A stretch of DNA of 64,000 bases from Bubalus kerabau (GCF_029407905.1 NC_073625.1:175294240-175358239), one strand, 5' to 3'; counted from the first letter of the stretch, positions 12,590 to 24,900 are shown. The notes: generated by a model from the letters alone, not told the origin. Numbers and translations: made by a program.

Positions 12590-12768
12590 AGTAAACAGGC
12601 ATGAGGGGTCTTACTGGGGTCACAGGAATGTTTCAAAACTGACTGATGATGACAGCTGCGCCACTTGGTAAATTTATTTATGCAATCATTGAAATATACA
12701 CTCAAAATAGATGATTTATGTAATACATAAAATTTGCCTCCACTAAAAAAGAAAAAAAAAGATGGGGG
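12590..12768 (+). repeat. old L1 3' end (L1M-like) with A-tail
   Basis: The passage ttgaaatatacactcaaaat, then tttatgtaatacataaaatt, and an A-run at 12745-12761 match the end of an older L1. A Bov-tA sits directly behind the A-tail. Confidence 0.5.
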
Positions 12769-12771
12769 GTG

Positions 12772-12985
12772 GGGCTTCCTGATGTCTCAGGGGTAAAGAA
12801 TCAGTCTGCTTTTGCTTGCCAATGTAGGAAATGCAGGTTTGATCCTCGGGTGGGAAAGGTCCCCTGGAGAAGAAAATGCAACCTACTCCAGTATTCTTGC
12901 CTGGAAAATTCCATGGACAGAGGAGCCTGGCAGGCTACAGTCTATGGGGTCACAAAGAGTCAGACATGACTTAGCAACTAAACCT
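12772..12985 (+). mobile_element. Bov-tA SINE
   Basis: Complete element (ggcttcctgatgtctcaggg to gagtcagacatgacttagca), next to the old L1 A-tail. Confidence 0.88.
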
Positions 12986-14939
12986 CAAAGTTATAAAAAT
13001 AAATTTAATTTTTTTAATTAAAAAATTAAAAGCAAAACCCCACAATACTCCACAAAACCACTGCATCCTAAAACTACCTGAGTGCAACCCCTGACCTGAA
13101 TTGCTGCCTACAAGTGATACATCGGATTCTTGATATAATCTATTTAGAGCATTGTTTTCCTTCAAGATTGAGCTAATGCTGAAATGAGAAACAAATGTAG
13201 AGAGGGTCTGAATTATCCAGAAATGCCCAAGAGATACCAGAACACCATGCCCTAGACATCTCTTTTACTCGCCAAATTTTGTTAGAAATACTTTTGTCTG
13301 GCTGTCAGAGCCAGACATACAACCTCAGGCTCTTCCTGCCATTTTACTTTTTCCAAGTTCAACCATTTCAGGTGACTCAGGATGTAAATTCTCCATGAAG
13401 TTAAAAAAGACTCCACTTTCTAAAAGAATCTCCAAGGAGCCAATGTGGAGAGAAAAAAATCAAGGAGCCTTGGAGAAGGGAGCATTTTAGTAAGTTAAGT
13501 TGGAAGAGTGAGCACGAGAACTCTCCCTTCCCAGCTGAGTCAATGCTGGGAGCTTGCAGGGAAAAGGCTTTTAAATGCAAGGCCCAAGGTCCATTATGAT
13601 TGAAAATATGGTGACTCATAAGAGATGATGTTGATTTTAGAATCAGAATGTCAACCAGATCTTCTCATTTCAGAAAGACATACAGCCCTTAGTGCCCTGA
13701 AGTTACTGTTGGGCTGAATTTTTTATAAACTCAACTCCAAGTCAAATATTACAGAACTACCAAATGTCACTGAACTACTTATTATGGGGATATACCATTT
13801 CCCATTAAAACAAAATACTAAAATGCACTTTCATCTCAAAGTTACTGAAACTCTCTTTGGCAATTCAGCTTCTCTCTTAGGAGCACCTTCAAGCTTATGT
13901 GAAGGAAGGGAGAAAAAATAAACAGACACCTAGGGATTAAAAACAAAATAAAAACTCGATTCCCTCTAAATTATCAATGAAAACACTAAGGAAGAATTTT
14001 CCACCCAAGAGGACAGCGTTTTATCTCTGAAATATCAGCACTGACCATAATAAATACTCTAGGCAGTTTGTTAGCATTTAATCCATCTGGATATGAACAT
14101 GAAACGCTGTTATTTTTGCCCCCAATAGTACTGTCAAGCTCCTCCCTCCCACTGGATTGCAACTGCCTTAAAGAGACTCCAGCCCAGTTCTATAGCTTTT
14201 CATTCAATTAATAAGACTTAGTCCAGTGCATTTTGAAACTCCGATCTCCTATCTGATCCACAGACCTTCTGCTCCCCATGAAAAGGCAAGTCATTCTAGT
14301 CTCCTGAAGAAGGGGCCCAGTGTGGTCTGCTCCCCTGTCCTCCTCTTTTTCCCTACTCTTCTGTTTGTGAGAAAGAGAAGCAGAAGAAGAAAAAGAAAAA
14401 GACATGTCTTCGTACTTAAAGCAAAATACGTTCTCCCAAATAGCTGGTATTCAGTGCTATGGATGCCAGAGGGAGCCCATGACTAAGCTTTCTCACTGAT
14501 GGGAAAGTTAATTTACATTAATTATCCCAGAAAGATGTACATTCTGGAAACGGCCCCCAGAATCATCAGCCTCAGAGGTCCACAGCCCTGAACCGTCTCA
14601 TATTCAACCTGCGTCATCCCCAACATGTCACCTGCTCCCAGCCTGTCTCCGTCTTAGGCAAAGAAGCGGTCTTCTCTGCCACCAGTCTATCCCCTTAAAT
14701 GATGCTCCAGCACATGGTTGATGTGGTCTTTCAACATGCCCCGTGGAAAGACCTTATGCTTCAGAAAGTCTTCCTGTGAAATGGGACAACCTCTTTCAGT
14801 TGTCTACCAGTTGGTAACATTTTCCCCTAGGTCCCAAAAGGTCCCCAGAAAGACTACAGTTCCAGAAGTTGTCTATGCTTGAAGGTAATATCACCTGCAA
14901 GCATATATGGAATCCAGCTTAGAAGCAGAAACTTACAAG

Positions 14940-14940
<1 letters not shown>
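12986..14940. other. unique intronic sequence
   Basis: No exon or known repeat recognised. It contains copy A (14431-14650) of the local duplication described separately. Confidence 0.5.
14431..14650 (+). repeat. local direct duplication, copy A
   Basis: It aligns along its whole length, with small gaps, to 17137-17358. Shared blocks include ttctcccaaatag, catgactaagc, ttaattatcccagaa and gaatcatcagcctcagaggt. It is not a repeat family I recognise. Confidence 0.75.
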
Positions 14941-14985
<45 letters not shown>

Positions 14986-15010
14986 GGGGAGGGGGGGGGG
15001 CGGGTGTGTA
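14941..15010. repeat. (TG)n microsatellite followed by a G-run
   Basis: About 21 TG units (14943-14985) run into a G-rich tract (14986-15003) with at least three G-runs. It could form Z-DNA or a quadruplex. Confidence 0.95.
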
Positions 15011-15195
15011 TCTTCCAGGCACCTCTTGGCCTGAACATCCCCCAGCATTCCATTTAGAGCTCCATTGTTCTCTTCTTTATACTAAACAGCACTAGAATGA
15101 GTCAGCTAAATATTCTTTGTGTAGCTTTAATAAACTCTAAGTTTCTCAGGAATATAACCATCCTATGAATTAAGACCAGAGTATACTGTCTTGTT

Positions 15196-15466
15196 GGAGA
15201 AGGCAATGACACCCCACTCCAGTACTCTTGCCTGGAAAATCCCATGGACAGAGGAGCCTGGTAGGCTGCAGTCCATGGGGTCGTGAAGAGTCGGACACAC
15301 TGAGCGACTTCACTTTCACTTTTCCCTTTCATGCATTGGAGAAGGAAATGGCAACCCATTCCAGTGTTCTTGCCTGGAGAATTCCAGGGACGGGGGAGCC
15401 TGGTGGGCTGCCGTCTATGGGGTCACACAGAGCCGGACACAACTGAAGCAACTTAGCAGCAGCAGC
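15196..15466 (+). mobile_element. BOV-A2 SINE, full dimer
   Basis: Two BOV-A monomers are joined by the cttcactttcacttttccct linker, with a short (AGC)n tail. A perfect 13-bp duplication, ATACTGTCTTGTT, lies at 15183-15195 and 15467-15479. Confidence 0.95.
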
Positions 15467-15479
15467 ATACTGTCTTGTT

Positions 15480-16020
15480 CAGAACTTCACCAGAAGAACG
15501 TCACCTAACAGCGCATTCCCCCAACACTGACCATGGTATCTGACTTGCCGATACAACACACCTGGATCCATCTGCATTTGTAACTGTGGAATTCACAGCA
15601 AGCATCTAATTCACAATCTCCTCTAGTGTAAGCTGGGTGCAAGCATTATATGTTATTTTATAATACATTATTTTCCTTTTAGTTTCTTTATATTTCAGTT
15701 AAGGCATTACACTGATTTGTTAGATTACGTATACAAGCAAGCAATGATATCAGAAGATTTCACTTCAGGATAATAATGGGAGAACTACAAAATATGTGTT
15801 GTAAAAAGAAGCCATCGGTTCTGAAGCGATGCAAACCAGTGGTCTAGATTCATGTTCCTTTCTGCTTATTTCCCTGTTACGTGCCCTGACCCTTTAGTCG
15901 AACTTAGTTGGGTCCAAGCTCAAGGGTAATGTTGTTTTCCCTTGAGCCAGAGTCATGGGAAGGGGGCAGCTCTGTCCTGTCCAGGCCCCTGCCCCAGCAG
16001 CATAAATGACAGAAAAACTT
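15480..16020. other. unassigned intronic sequence
   Basis: Nothing recognised. Confidence 0.5.
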
Positions 16021-16250
16021 GGGACTTCCCAGGTGGAACAGTTGGTAAGAAATCCTCCTGTCAATGCAGGACACACAGGTTGGATTCTTGGGTCAGGAAG
16101 ATCCCCTGGAGAAGGAAATGGCAACATAGTCCAGTATTCTTGCCTAGGGAATCTTACGGTCAGAGGAGCCTATCAGGCTACAGTCCATGGGTGGGGGCGG
16201 GGAAGGGGGTGCTCGCAGAGTCAGACCTGACTGAGTGACAGAGCACACAA
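16021..16250 (+). mobile_element. Bov-tA SINE
   Basis: Complete element (gggacttcccaggtggaaca to gactgagtgacagagcacac), with a small G-rich insertion at 16190-16208. Confidence 0.88.
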
Positions 16251-16853
16251 GGAGAAAGGGGGTTTCAGGGTCAGAGGCAGGGCTATTAGCCTCCTGCCCA
16301 CCCCACCCTCCCCCTGCACAGTCCATATCACCAGGAAGAACCTCAGGAGCTTCCCCTCCCAACACCAGCCTCAAAAGCACTGGATCTGGGTGTTTCCCTG
16401 TGCAGAGTATCAAAGCCTTAATGCTCAGATCTGAACCAGCATATCCTCAGAACCAGAAGTAAATGTTTTGACTTTAACAGATTCCCACTTGCTCATTTTT
16501 GGTGAACTGTGTGTGCAGCCTGGGAATCTCAGCCCAGCCAGAAGTCAGCATCTCTTCCTGCTTGCCCACTTCCCTGTTGGGGGCAGAACTCCAAGGGCCT
16601 TATCACATGGAGCCATCTCACTCTCATTGATGACAAAGCTTTTCCAACTAAAAACTCATTCTTGCCTCTCAATACATATGCATCTGATATCATCAACTGT
16701 AAATCACTTTTAATTACTTGTTTTGGAAAAGGAGGCATGCTTTATACATGTAGGACTTCTACATTCTAGGGCTTAAGAGGATACTGACAGGAGCGAGGAG
16801 GATCCACTGAGAAAACAGGAGAGTGCGCTGGGCAGAGCATCAGACCTGCAGTA
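16251..16853. other. unassigned intronic sequence
   Basis: Nothing recognised. Confidence 0.5.
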
Positions 16854-16861
16854 GCTGATGG

Positions 16862-17090
16862 CTAGGCATCCCTGGTGGCTCAGTGGTAAAGAATCTGTTT
16901 GCACTGCAGGAGCCGCAGGAGACTCGGGTTCAGCCCCTGGGTAGAGAAGATCCCCTGGAGAAGGGTTTGGCATCCCACTCCAGTATTCTTGCCTGGAGAA
17001 TCCCATGGACAGAGGAGCCCAGCAGGCTGCTGTCCATAAGGTCCCAAAGAGTTGGGACATGACTGAAGTGACTTAGCATGTACACACACC
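16862..17090 (+). mobile_element. Bov-tA SINE
   Basis: Complete element flanked by the 8-bp repeat GCTGATGG at 16854-16861 and 17091-17098. Confidence 0.9.
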
Positions 17091-17136
17091 GCTGATGGTT
17101 ACAACTTAATTCTCATGAATGCAAGGACAGAAGATG

Positions 17137-17358
17137 TTCTCCCAAATAGGCTGCATTCAGTGCTACAGATTAAAGAGTGAGCCTCATGACTAAGCCTTTT
17201 CATTGATGGGAAGTTAATTTAATTATCCCAGAAGGATATACACTCTGGAAATGGCATCCTGAATCATCAGCCTCAGAGGTTCGAGGCCCTGAGCCATCTA
17301 GCTTCCCAATCCCAAACCTGTCTCATCTCCAAAATGTCATCTGCCCCAGCCTGGCTCC
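17137..17358 (+). repeat. local direct duplication, copy B
   Basis: Partner of 14431-14650, about 2.7 kb away and in the same orientation. Similarity fades beyond both ends. Confidence 0.75.
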
Positions 17359-17608
17359 AGCTCCTCATCCCTGAATGCACCAGTTCATGCCAATGATAGC
17401 AGTACCTAGACTGTACTGACTTCCTAACCAAATCCTCATACTCCATCAACCCTACTCAGGTGGGCTTGCACTGGAAAGATGGGCACTGGGGGCCCAGGGA
17501 TGAAGAAGAAAAATGAGTCAAGGGAAACTCCACCCCAGTCCTATATCCCCACAAAGCAATGAGCTGGGTTCTAGGGAACTCCAGCCATCACCCACCCACC
17601 CACCTACC
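17359..17608. other. unassigned intronic sequence
   Basis: Nothing recognised; it contains a short CCCA repeat (17590-17607) next to the BovB 3' end. Confidence 0.5.
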
Positions 17609-18949
17609 TGTCAGTCACTTCAGTCACTCAGTCCTGTCCAACTCTTTGCAAGCCCATGAACCGCAGTACGCCAGGCCTCCCTGTCCATCACCAATTCCCA
17701 GAGTCCACCCAAACCTATGTCCATTGTGTCGGTTATGCCATGAACCATCTCATCCTCTGCTGTACCCTTCTCCTCCTGCCCTCAATCTTTTCCAGCATCA
17801 GGGTCTTTTCAAATGAGTCAACTCTTCGCATGAGGTGGCCAAAGTACTGGAGTTTCAGCTTCAACATCAGGCCTTCCAATGAACACCCAGGACTGATCTC
17901 CTGTAGCATGGACTGGCTGGATCTACTTGCAGTCCAAGGGACTCTCAAGAGTCTTCTCCAATACCACAGTTCAAAAGCATCAATTCTTCAGCGCTCAGCT
18001 TTCTTTATAGTCCAACTCTCACAGCCATATATGACCACTGGAAAAACCATAGCCTTAACTAGATGGACCTTTGTTGACAAAGTAATGTCTCTGCTTTTGA
18101 ATATGCTGTCTAGGTTGGTCATAACTTTCCTTTTAAGGAATAAGCGTCTTTTAATTTCATGGCTGCAATCACCATCTGCAGTGATTTTGGAGCCCAGAAA
18201 AATAAAGTCTGCCACTGTTTCCCCTGTTTCCTCATCTATTTGCCATGAAGTGATGGGACCGGATGCCATGATCTTCGTTTTCTGAATGTTCAGCTTTAAG
18301 CCAACTTTTTCACTCTCCACTTTCACTTTCATCAAGAGGCTCTTTAGTTCTTCTTCACTTTCTGCCATAAGGGTGGTGTCATCTGCATATTTGAGGTTAT
18401 TGGTATTTCTCACTGCAATCTTGACTCCAGCTTGTGTTTCCTCCAGCCCAGCATTTCTCATGATGTACTCTGCATAGAAGTTAAATAAGCAGGGTGACAA
18501 TATACAGCCTTGACGTACTCCTTTTCCTATTTGGAACCAGGCTGTTGTTCCATGTCCAATTCTAACTGTTGCTTCCTGATCTGCATACAGATTTCTCAAG
18601 AGGTAGGTCAGGTGATCTGGGATTCCCATCTCTTTCAGAATTTTCCACAGTTTATTGTGATCCACACAGTCAAAGGCTTTGGCATAGTCAATAAAGCAGA
18701 AATAGATGTTTTCCTGGATCTCTCTTGCTTTTTCGATGATCCAGCGGATGTTGGCAATTTGATCTCTGGTTCCTCTGCCATTTATAAAACTAGCTTGAAC
18801 ATCTGGAAGCTCACAGCTCACATTTTGCTGAAGCCTGGCTTGGAGAATTTTGAGCATTACTTTACTAGCATGTGAGATGACTGCAATTGTGCGGTAGTTT
18901 GAACATTCTTCGGTATTATCTTTCTTTGGGATTGGAATGAAAACTGACC
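17609..18949 (-). mobile_element. BovB LINE, 5'-truncated
   Basis: The BovB 3' end lies at the low coordinate (cagtcactcagtcctgtcca). The element runs on the minus strand through the C-terminal region and the reverse transcriptase, and breaks off at about 18949. It lacks the endonuclease half and 5' UTR. It is in the sense orientation relative to CLSTN2. Confidence 0.93.
17988..18857 (-). CDS. BovB reverse-transcriptase fragment, 289-codon open frame
   Basis: This open frame within the BovB copy starts at ATG (18857-18855) and encodes 289 residues of an RTE-type reverse transcriptase. Readable motifs in order are the palm-A block FCFIDYAKAFDCVDH (about residues 53-67), the block RQGCILSPCLFNFYAEYI, the catalytic YADDTTLM, and the thumb-side block LNIQKTKIMASG. 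BovB copies RNA by target-primed reverse transcription and is thought to mobilise the Bov-tA and BOV-A2 SINEs (established). The full-length pol product is about three times longer and begins with an endonuclease that is missing here, so the fragment should not be a functional element. The ATG is probably internal to the original frame. Confidence 0.85.
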   Translation of the reverse strand: MLKILQARLQQNVSCELPDVQASFINGRGTRDQIANIRWIIEKAREIQENIYFCFIDYAKAFDCVDHNKLWKILKEMGIPDHLTYLLRNLYADQEATVRIGHGTTAWFQIGKGVRQGCILSPCLFNFYAEYIMRNAGLEETQAGVKIAVRNTNNLKYADDTTLMAESEEELKSLLMKVKVESEKVGLKLNIQKTKIMASGPITSWQIDEETGETVADFIFLGSKITADGDCSHEIKRRLFLKRKVMTNLDSIFKSRDITLSTKVHLVKAMVFPVVIYGCESWTIKKAER

Positions 18950-19405
18950 TGTGCTAGACCCTAAACCTCTGCAGACACAGGATGAGGGTGTCACAGACCC
19001 TGACTTCAAGGATCAGGCAGTTTAGGAGCAAGCAGGTAGGCAAGCTGCTAAGTGCCACAGTGAAAGTACATATGGGAGCTATGCAATAGAGGCGGTAGTG
19101 GGGAGTGGTAAGAAGACCCTCCGGGACAGCCCAGGGATGCATCCTAGAGGAGGCACCAGGCTGCCAGGCAAGGCAGAAGCAGATAGAGTAGGGTGTGTGC
19201 ACTGACAGAGGCACAAGAAGGCCCAGGAGGCAGGGAACTGAGTTCCTTCCTTGGGTCAGGCTGAAGCATAAGGAGAAGATTCACTCATCCACTTCCTTAG
19301 GCACTCTGCTAGAAGCTGGGCCCTGTGCACATAAGCACACCTTCTAGTCCAGGAACAGGTGGGCACCACTAAAGAAAGGCCTTCTGGGATAAGCCAAGGA
19401 AAGTA
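18950..19405. other. unassigned intronic sequence
   Basis: Nothing recognised. Confidence 0.5.
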
Positions 19406-19616
19406 GGGCTTTGCAAGTGGCACTAGTGGTAAAGAATCTGTCTGCCAATGCAGGAGACACAAGAGATACAAACTCAGTCCCTGGGTAGGAAAGATTCCCC
19501 TGGAGGAAAAAAATGGCTACCCAGTCCAGTATTCTTGCCTGGAGAATCTCATGGACAGAGGAGCCATGTCCATGGGGTCGCACAGAGTCAGAGATGACTG
19601 AACATCTGAGTGCACA
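19406..19616 (+). mobile_element. Bov-tA SINE
   Basis: Complete, somewhat diverged element; CAAGGAA at 19395-19401 and 19617-19623 may be the target-site duplication. Confidence 0.88.
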
Positions 19617-19623
19617 CAAGGAA

Positions 19624-22400
19624 TAGACATTATCCTGAAATTGATGGTGACACAGAGGAATTCTGACCCGGAGGTGATGAACTGGGTGTGACAAGGGCTG
19701 CATAGAATTGGATTAAAGAGGAATCAGTCTACGAGCTGGAGGGATAGAGAAGTACAGTCAGGCCAGGAGAATCCGAATTACCAAGTGGTCTCTGAGCAGT
19801 GACGCCCTGCCTCCCCACCACCCCCCAGCCTCACCCTCCATCCTGAGCTGACTGCAGTAGAAAGAGTCAGGGGTATAGATGGTGCCTGTCACAAGAAGCA
19901 AGGACCAGAAGGAAAAAAAACAGTCCAGGGCACTGAAGAACACATGGAGAACAACAGACGGAGAAGGATCAGGGTGCTACAGACTGCTGAGTGAGGTGTG
20001 CTGGCCGCTGCTCAGGAGATACCCTGCCCTGCCTTTCAGCAGATGCAATCAAGCTAGAGAACTAGGTTGAGTCCTTGCAGCTAATGGAGGGGAGACACTG
20101 GGCTGGATGACCATATTCAGGCAGTGCTTCTGTGGTTGAGTCTGAGCACCCCATCTGCACACCTGAGGCTCTTGCATTTCAATGGACGTTGACTTCCTCC
20201 CTTGCCTCTTGGGGTACCTACTTAAGTGTTCAGGTGGGTTGGCTAGGGATTAGCAGGGCTTGAATTTCCCAGAAATCAAGGTTGCCTTAGTTCTGGGGAG
20301 AAAGGATATTCAAGTGCAAGTTTTCACCCACAGCCATGGAAACCACACACACTAAACACCATGGTGTCTCCATGCCAGGACCTAAGAGTGAAAAGCCATC
20401 AAGACCCAGTAGAGCTGACAGTCAGCATGGGCAGGAGCCCAGATTTTTAAGGATCTGTAGCCGCTACTGCCAGCTTTTGGATGACATAAGTTGGGTCAAA
20501 TAGACTCATCCCTGTAGGGCTTCCACAATTTGAGCACAGGAGCTAAATCGCTCTAAAACAGTTTGAGTGCCATGACAGAGACCCATCTGTCTCACACGTC
20601 CCCCACAGCCTCCAGGCAGCCTGCCATGCTGTCCCAAATGCCACCAGTGTGCAAATGCTTAACCCTAGGGGTGGAGCTGTGTTCCCTCTTTCTAAATGCA
20701 CACATCACCAAGTGAGATCATACATCATGTTCCATTACCTTAGTTTACAGGAAAGTCAGAATGTTTCTTCTCTGATAAGATGATGTAAATAGAGCATTAG
20801 GGCATCAGGTCTAGGAGACTTGAGACAGGAGCAGTGGCACCTCCAAATTCCCTCTATCAGGGCCCATTTGGTTGGGAGTATGAACAGGTGACTTGTTTTG
20901 AAGCTGTGACTGCATATTGAGCCCTCTGTCTTTAGTAAGATTAGATGGTTCTGATCCACAGAAGTAGCCAAGTCTTCTAAAGATACTTCTATTAACATTT
21001 CCCATGGGACTGAGAAAACAGACTGTAAGATTAGGAGGAAGATGATTCTCATTAATATTGGTGGTATTTTAAGCAGTGGCTTCCAGGGAGCAGCCAAACC
21101 TTACCTCCAAAAGCAGTCCTTGGTCCTCCAAGGTCTTGAAGAGAGAGATCCCGGTGGAAACCGGGGAGCAGGAAGAGATATCTCAGGAGGGAAAACGGTG
21201 GATGAGAAGGGTGCTGAAGGTGACCCAACAATTCCATCAGCCCTCCCCTTCTCCCTCATAGGCTCTGAGACAAGAGGTGGGATGCATCTGAAAACAAAAC
21301 TCCAGGAAAACATCTTCAAGCAAAGATTCTTGGCTAGTGTCTGACTTGAATTCCTCCACGAAAGAGGGCTGGAATTTAAGTACTAGCAGATGGGTAGAGG
21401 GGAGGCGGGGGGCTCTTCAAGAAGAAAATATTTTATTCATAATCTCTAGTCAAAAGAGGAATCAGTTCAATCCAGTTCAGTCACAGAGGAATAGACCGCT
21501 AAAAAGACTTAAATGTCATTTTAAAATTAATACACAAGAAACAACCATCTTGATAATTCTGATGATGGTGCAACAAAGCCAAAATCATTGGTTTGCTTTT
21601 GGGAAAAAAAAATAGCCAATAAAAAGAAAGTGAAATCTAGGTCTTGAATGTAAAATTCTTTTTAACTCTATAAATCTCTGATTAGCCTCCTTCCCTGTTC
21701 CAAATGACAACATACGCTCCCACAAACAAACAAAAATACACAACAAATACACAAGAAGGGAAGAAATGAAGATGAAAGAAGGAAGAAAGGAAAGTAGGAA
21801 GGAATGAAAGAAGGAAACTTAATACAATAAACTGCAAACTCAATATCTTTTCTCATTGCCTAACATTTCTGTGAATTTCCTGAGTGATGGCTTGTCTTCT
21901 AACTCTTGGCTGAGAGTCCTGATTCTTAATCCCTCCCATAAAGGGTATGGAAGAGAGAATTTCGAGCATTTTGCAGCAGATAAGTGTGCCAAGAAGTGCT
22001 GGCAGAGCACTATGAACTGAGATTCTAGGACTGGGTGGGTTCTGTCCTTGCGTGAGGACCAGAGTATGTTAACTCCAGAAACACAGAGAAGCAGTGGCAC
22101 ACTCCAACACTTTTCTCCCACATTCTTTGTGACATCTAACCATTAGTGATACATTCCTTTGAATTAACATTATCCTTGGTAGGTCTGGAACCACTAGCTC
22201 CAGGGCAGGCTGTGGTTATCTGAAACACACTGCCTTTCCAAGGGTTTGTGGAACAGAGTGAAAATCTGTCCCTAGGAGAGCACTTGCAGGTTGGAGAACT
22301 CAGAAGCGGAAAGAGTTGGAAAAACAAACATTCAGAACCACAAACCACCAAACACATCCAAACACACAGTCAGTCAAGTTAAGGAAATGCATACAGAGTC
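19624..22400. other. unique intronic sequence
   Basis: No exon or clear repeat apart from a purine-rich simple stretch at 21757-21826. Short open frames (for example 20756-21097) have no recognisable domain. Confidence 0.5.
21757..21826 (+). repeat. (GAAA/GGAA)n purine-rich simple repeat
   Basis: Irregular GAAG/GGAA units on the plus strand. Confidence 0.85.
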
Positions 22401-22413
22401 TCCTCCCCGATTC

Positions 22414-22600
22414 CTTTTTTTTTTTTTTTGACATGGACCATTTTTAAAGTCTTTATTGAATTTGTTACAACATTGCTTCTGTTTTATGTTTTGGTTTTTT
22501 GACGGCAAGGTGTGTAGGATCTTAACTCCCCAGCCAGGGATCAAACTGAATCCCCTGCATTGGAAGGTGAAGTCTTCACCACTAGACCACCAGGTAAGTC
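22414..22600 (-). mobile_element. CHR-type tRNA-derived SINE
   Basis: The minus strand reads a CHR SINE (gacttacctggtggtctagt head, T-run at 22414-22430 on plus). It is flanked by CCTCCCCGATTC (22402-22413) and CCTCCCCTGATTC (22601-22613). Confidence 0.88.
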
Positions 22601-22613
22601 CCTCCCCTGATTC

Positions 22614-24900
22614 ATCATAAGTGTTTATACTATGCCCTGCTCCCTCTCCCCTTTGTGCAATCTCCATGGTCCCATAAGAGAGGGACAGAGCAAGTGACAA
22701 GCTGCTACAGAGACCCCAGTCCTCACTCAGCAAACTTTCCTTGAAAAGCAGCCTTTTAACTGGATGGCTAGGGACTCCTCTTGTCTCACACTCTCACTCT
22801 CTACCCCAGCAGGTAAAAGGACAGCAATCTTGGCCCCCAACCTGACAGGTCTGAGTAGAGATCCCAGATGAAGAGTCTGGGTCCATTCCCATCCACCTGA
22901 CCCTCCTTTTTTCTTCTCCTGATCACCTCCCAAGGTTTTGTTCACCAGCCTGTCCTCAGCAATCAGACGGTCAAAGGCAGAATGAAAAGGAGGAGCTGCA
23001 AGGGCCCAGGGCAAGATGACCTCGATGCCCCAATGGGCCACTAACTTCCCATTACCCACACCCACTTGAGGCTGCCCTGTCCACACCCAAAGCTGGGCTG
23101 CCTTCTGTGAAATAGGCAGAAGCTTCCTCAGAGCACCTAGCCTGAGCATCAGGCAGAAGCATCTCTGGCTTCAGGTGTGGATTGGCATGCTAAGTGTTTC
23201 CTGACAGCCCGAGAGAGCCTGAATACCTAGCCATGTTCTCAAGCTACACAAGTCTAGCGCCAACTGTACTGATGCAGAGGAAATCACAAATAATGCACTT
23301 TAAGGCCAGAACTCCAATATTTTTGAAGGGTTTCCTTTCTCCTCCTTTCCAACTTTGATATACATACTTACTTAACAAGGGTCTGGGGAGGGTTAATTGA
23401 ATTAATATATGTAAAGTGCTCGGGGTTTGAAGAGAATATGCAATATAAATGGAAGTGTCACTAAAAAGGTTAATCTAATTTACATCTAACACTTTCAGTT
23501 CATGGTGTTAATGAACTATATCCTTTTAGAGAGTGATTAATTTATAGAAATGTGATTATTTTTCCTAATGCTCTATATGGGTCAGCTTCTTCTCTTACTG
23601 TATCTAACTTTATAGGAGAATTCAGCATTTTATAAATTAAAATAGTAAATCATATACCCCTATAATGGTTATATTTCATTAATTACAAGGAGACATGCAT
23701 TAGATTAACATTTATCTGTTTTAATTAATTTGCTGCAATGCAGTTATCCATGCAAATTGGAAAACCACACATCAACTTGACATCATATTAACAGTTTTGA
23801 CTGGTTCTACCCTGAAAATTTATGGGCCTGCAACTGCTGCATAACCACGGTGACCACCCGCTGTGCACCATATGCAGACTAAACACAAAAGAACAAGAGC
23901 CTTAACGCTAAATGCAGACTTCTGAAAATATCATTAATTGAACTGATAAGACAGTATAAAGGCGGAAAGATGTAGGGCTTTGTTCGAGGGGAGTTTGAGC
24001 CCTGAAGTCTCACAGGCAGTTTCTTAAATCTGATCACCTTATTTGCTTAGACACTTTATCCTTCCAAAGGGCATTCAGAGCCCTTAGCAAGTGGATACTC
24101 AGAACTTTCTTGAGCAGAGGAGGGAGAAGCCATGGTGTCCTTTTGGCACAGGAAGAAGCAGATATCAGAGGGGCTGCGTGATGTGTCCTGACCCTCACAC
24201 TGACCAGTGAATCCAAGTCAGGAGACTGGGAGAAAATGCCTTCCCTACCTTCTCCATGATGATTTCCTTGTCGCACTTACTTGGAAGACTGCAGATTTGT
24301 TTAACTCTATAATACAACAGACAGCATGGAAATGCAAAGTGGCAGAAGTCACCAAAAATGATGTGTTGTGGGCTTTTTTAAACAGCAGAATTTAAGTTAA
24401 ATTTCAGCCAATTAAGCATTTTTAGAAGCAATGAGAGTAGTGTTCACAGGCTTTCTCAGTGAGAATTCCAACAGCATCTGCCACACCTGATTCCCTCACG
24501 CATCTTGGTGTGCTTCGAGTTCTCCTGATTCATCTGTAGAACAGAGTGTTTTCAGTACCATGTGTAAAACAGCTAGTGGGAAGCCACTCTATATATAGTA
24601 CAGGGAGCTCAGCTCAGTGCTCTATGATGACCTAGAGGGCTGGGATGAACATATTCTACGATGTTCATTTACCAGTGTGTAAAATGAGTACTTGTGAAAA
24701 AGACAACTGATATGTGTAAAATCCAGCCATGACAGCCGAAGAAAAGGTGGCTTTAGGAGCAGTCAGGTTACCTGCTACTCCATCTACACCATCTCTCCCA
24801 CCCTTGCCACACTCACCTCCTCATTCTACCGAGTCCAGGCTTCAAGTATAACTAATACACTTGAAAATGTCTGTGGTAGCTTTCTTTGACCCTGGCTATT
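22614..24900. other. unique intronic sequence with a candidate conserved non-coding core
   Basis: No exon recognised. The minus-strand frame of 140 codons at 22727-23149 matches nothing known. The AT-rich part at 23280-23960 is free of young repeats (see findings). Confidence 0.5.

Noticed and set aside
17656..18285. 209-codon plus-strand frame
   Set aside because: It is antisense to the BovB pol region, and the same antisense text recurs in every BovB copy (56840, 60855), so it follows from pol codon use rather than being a gene.
22727..23149. 140-codon minus-strand frame in intron 1
   Set aside because: No recognised domain, no splice or promoter context, and a length within chance for this GC content.
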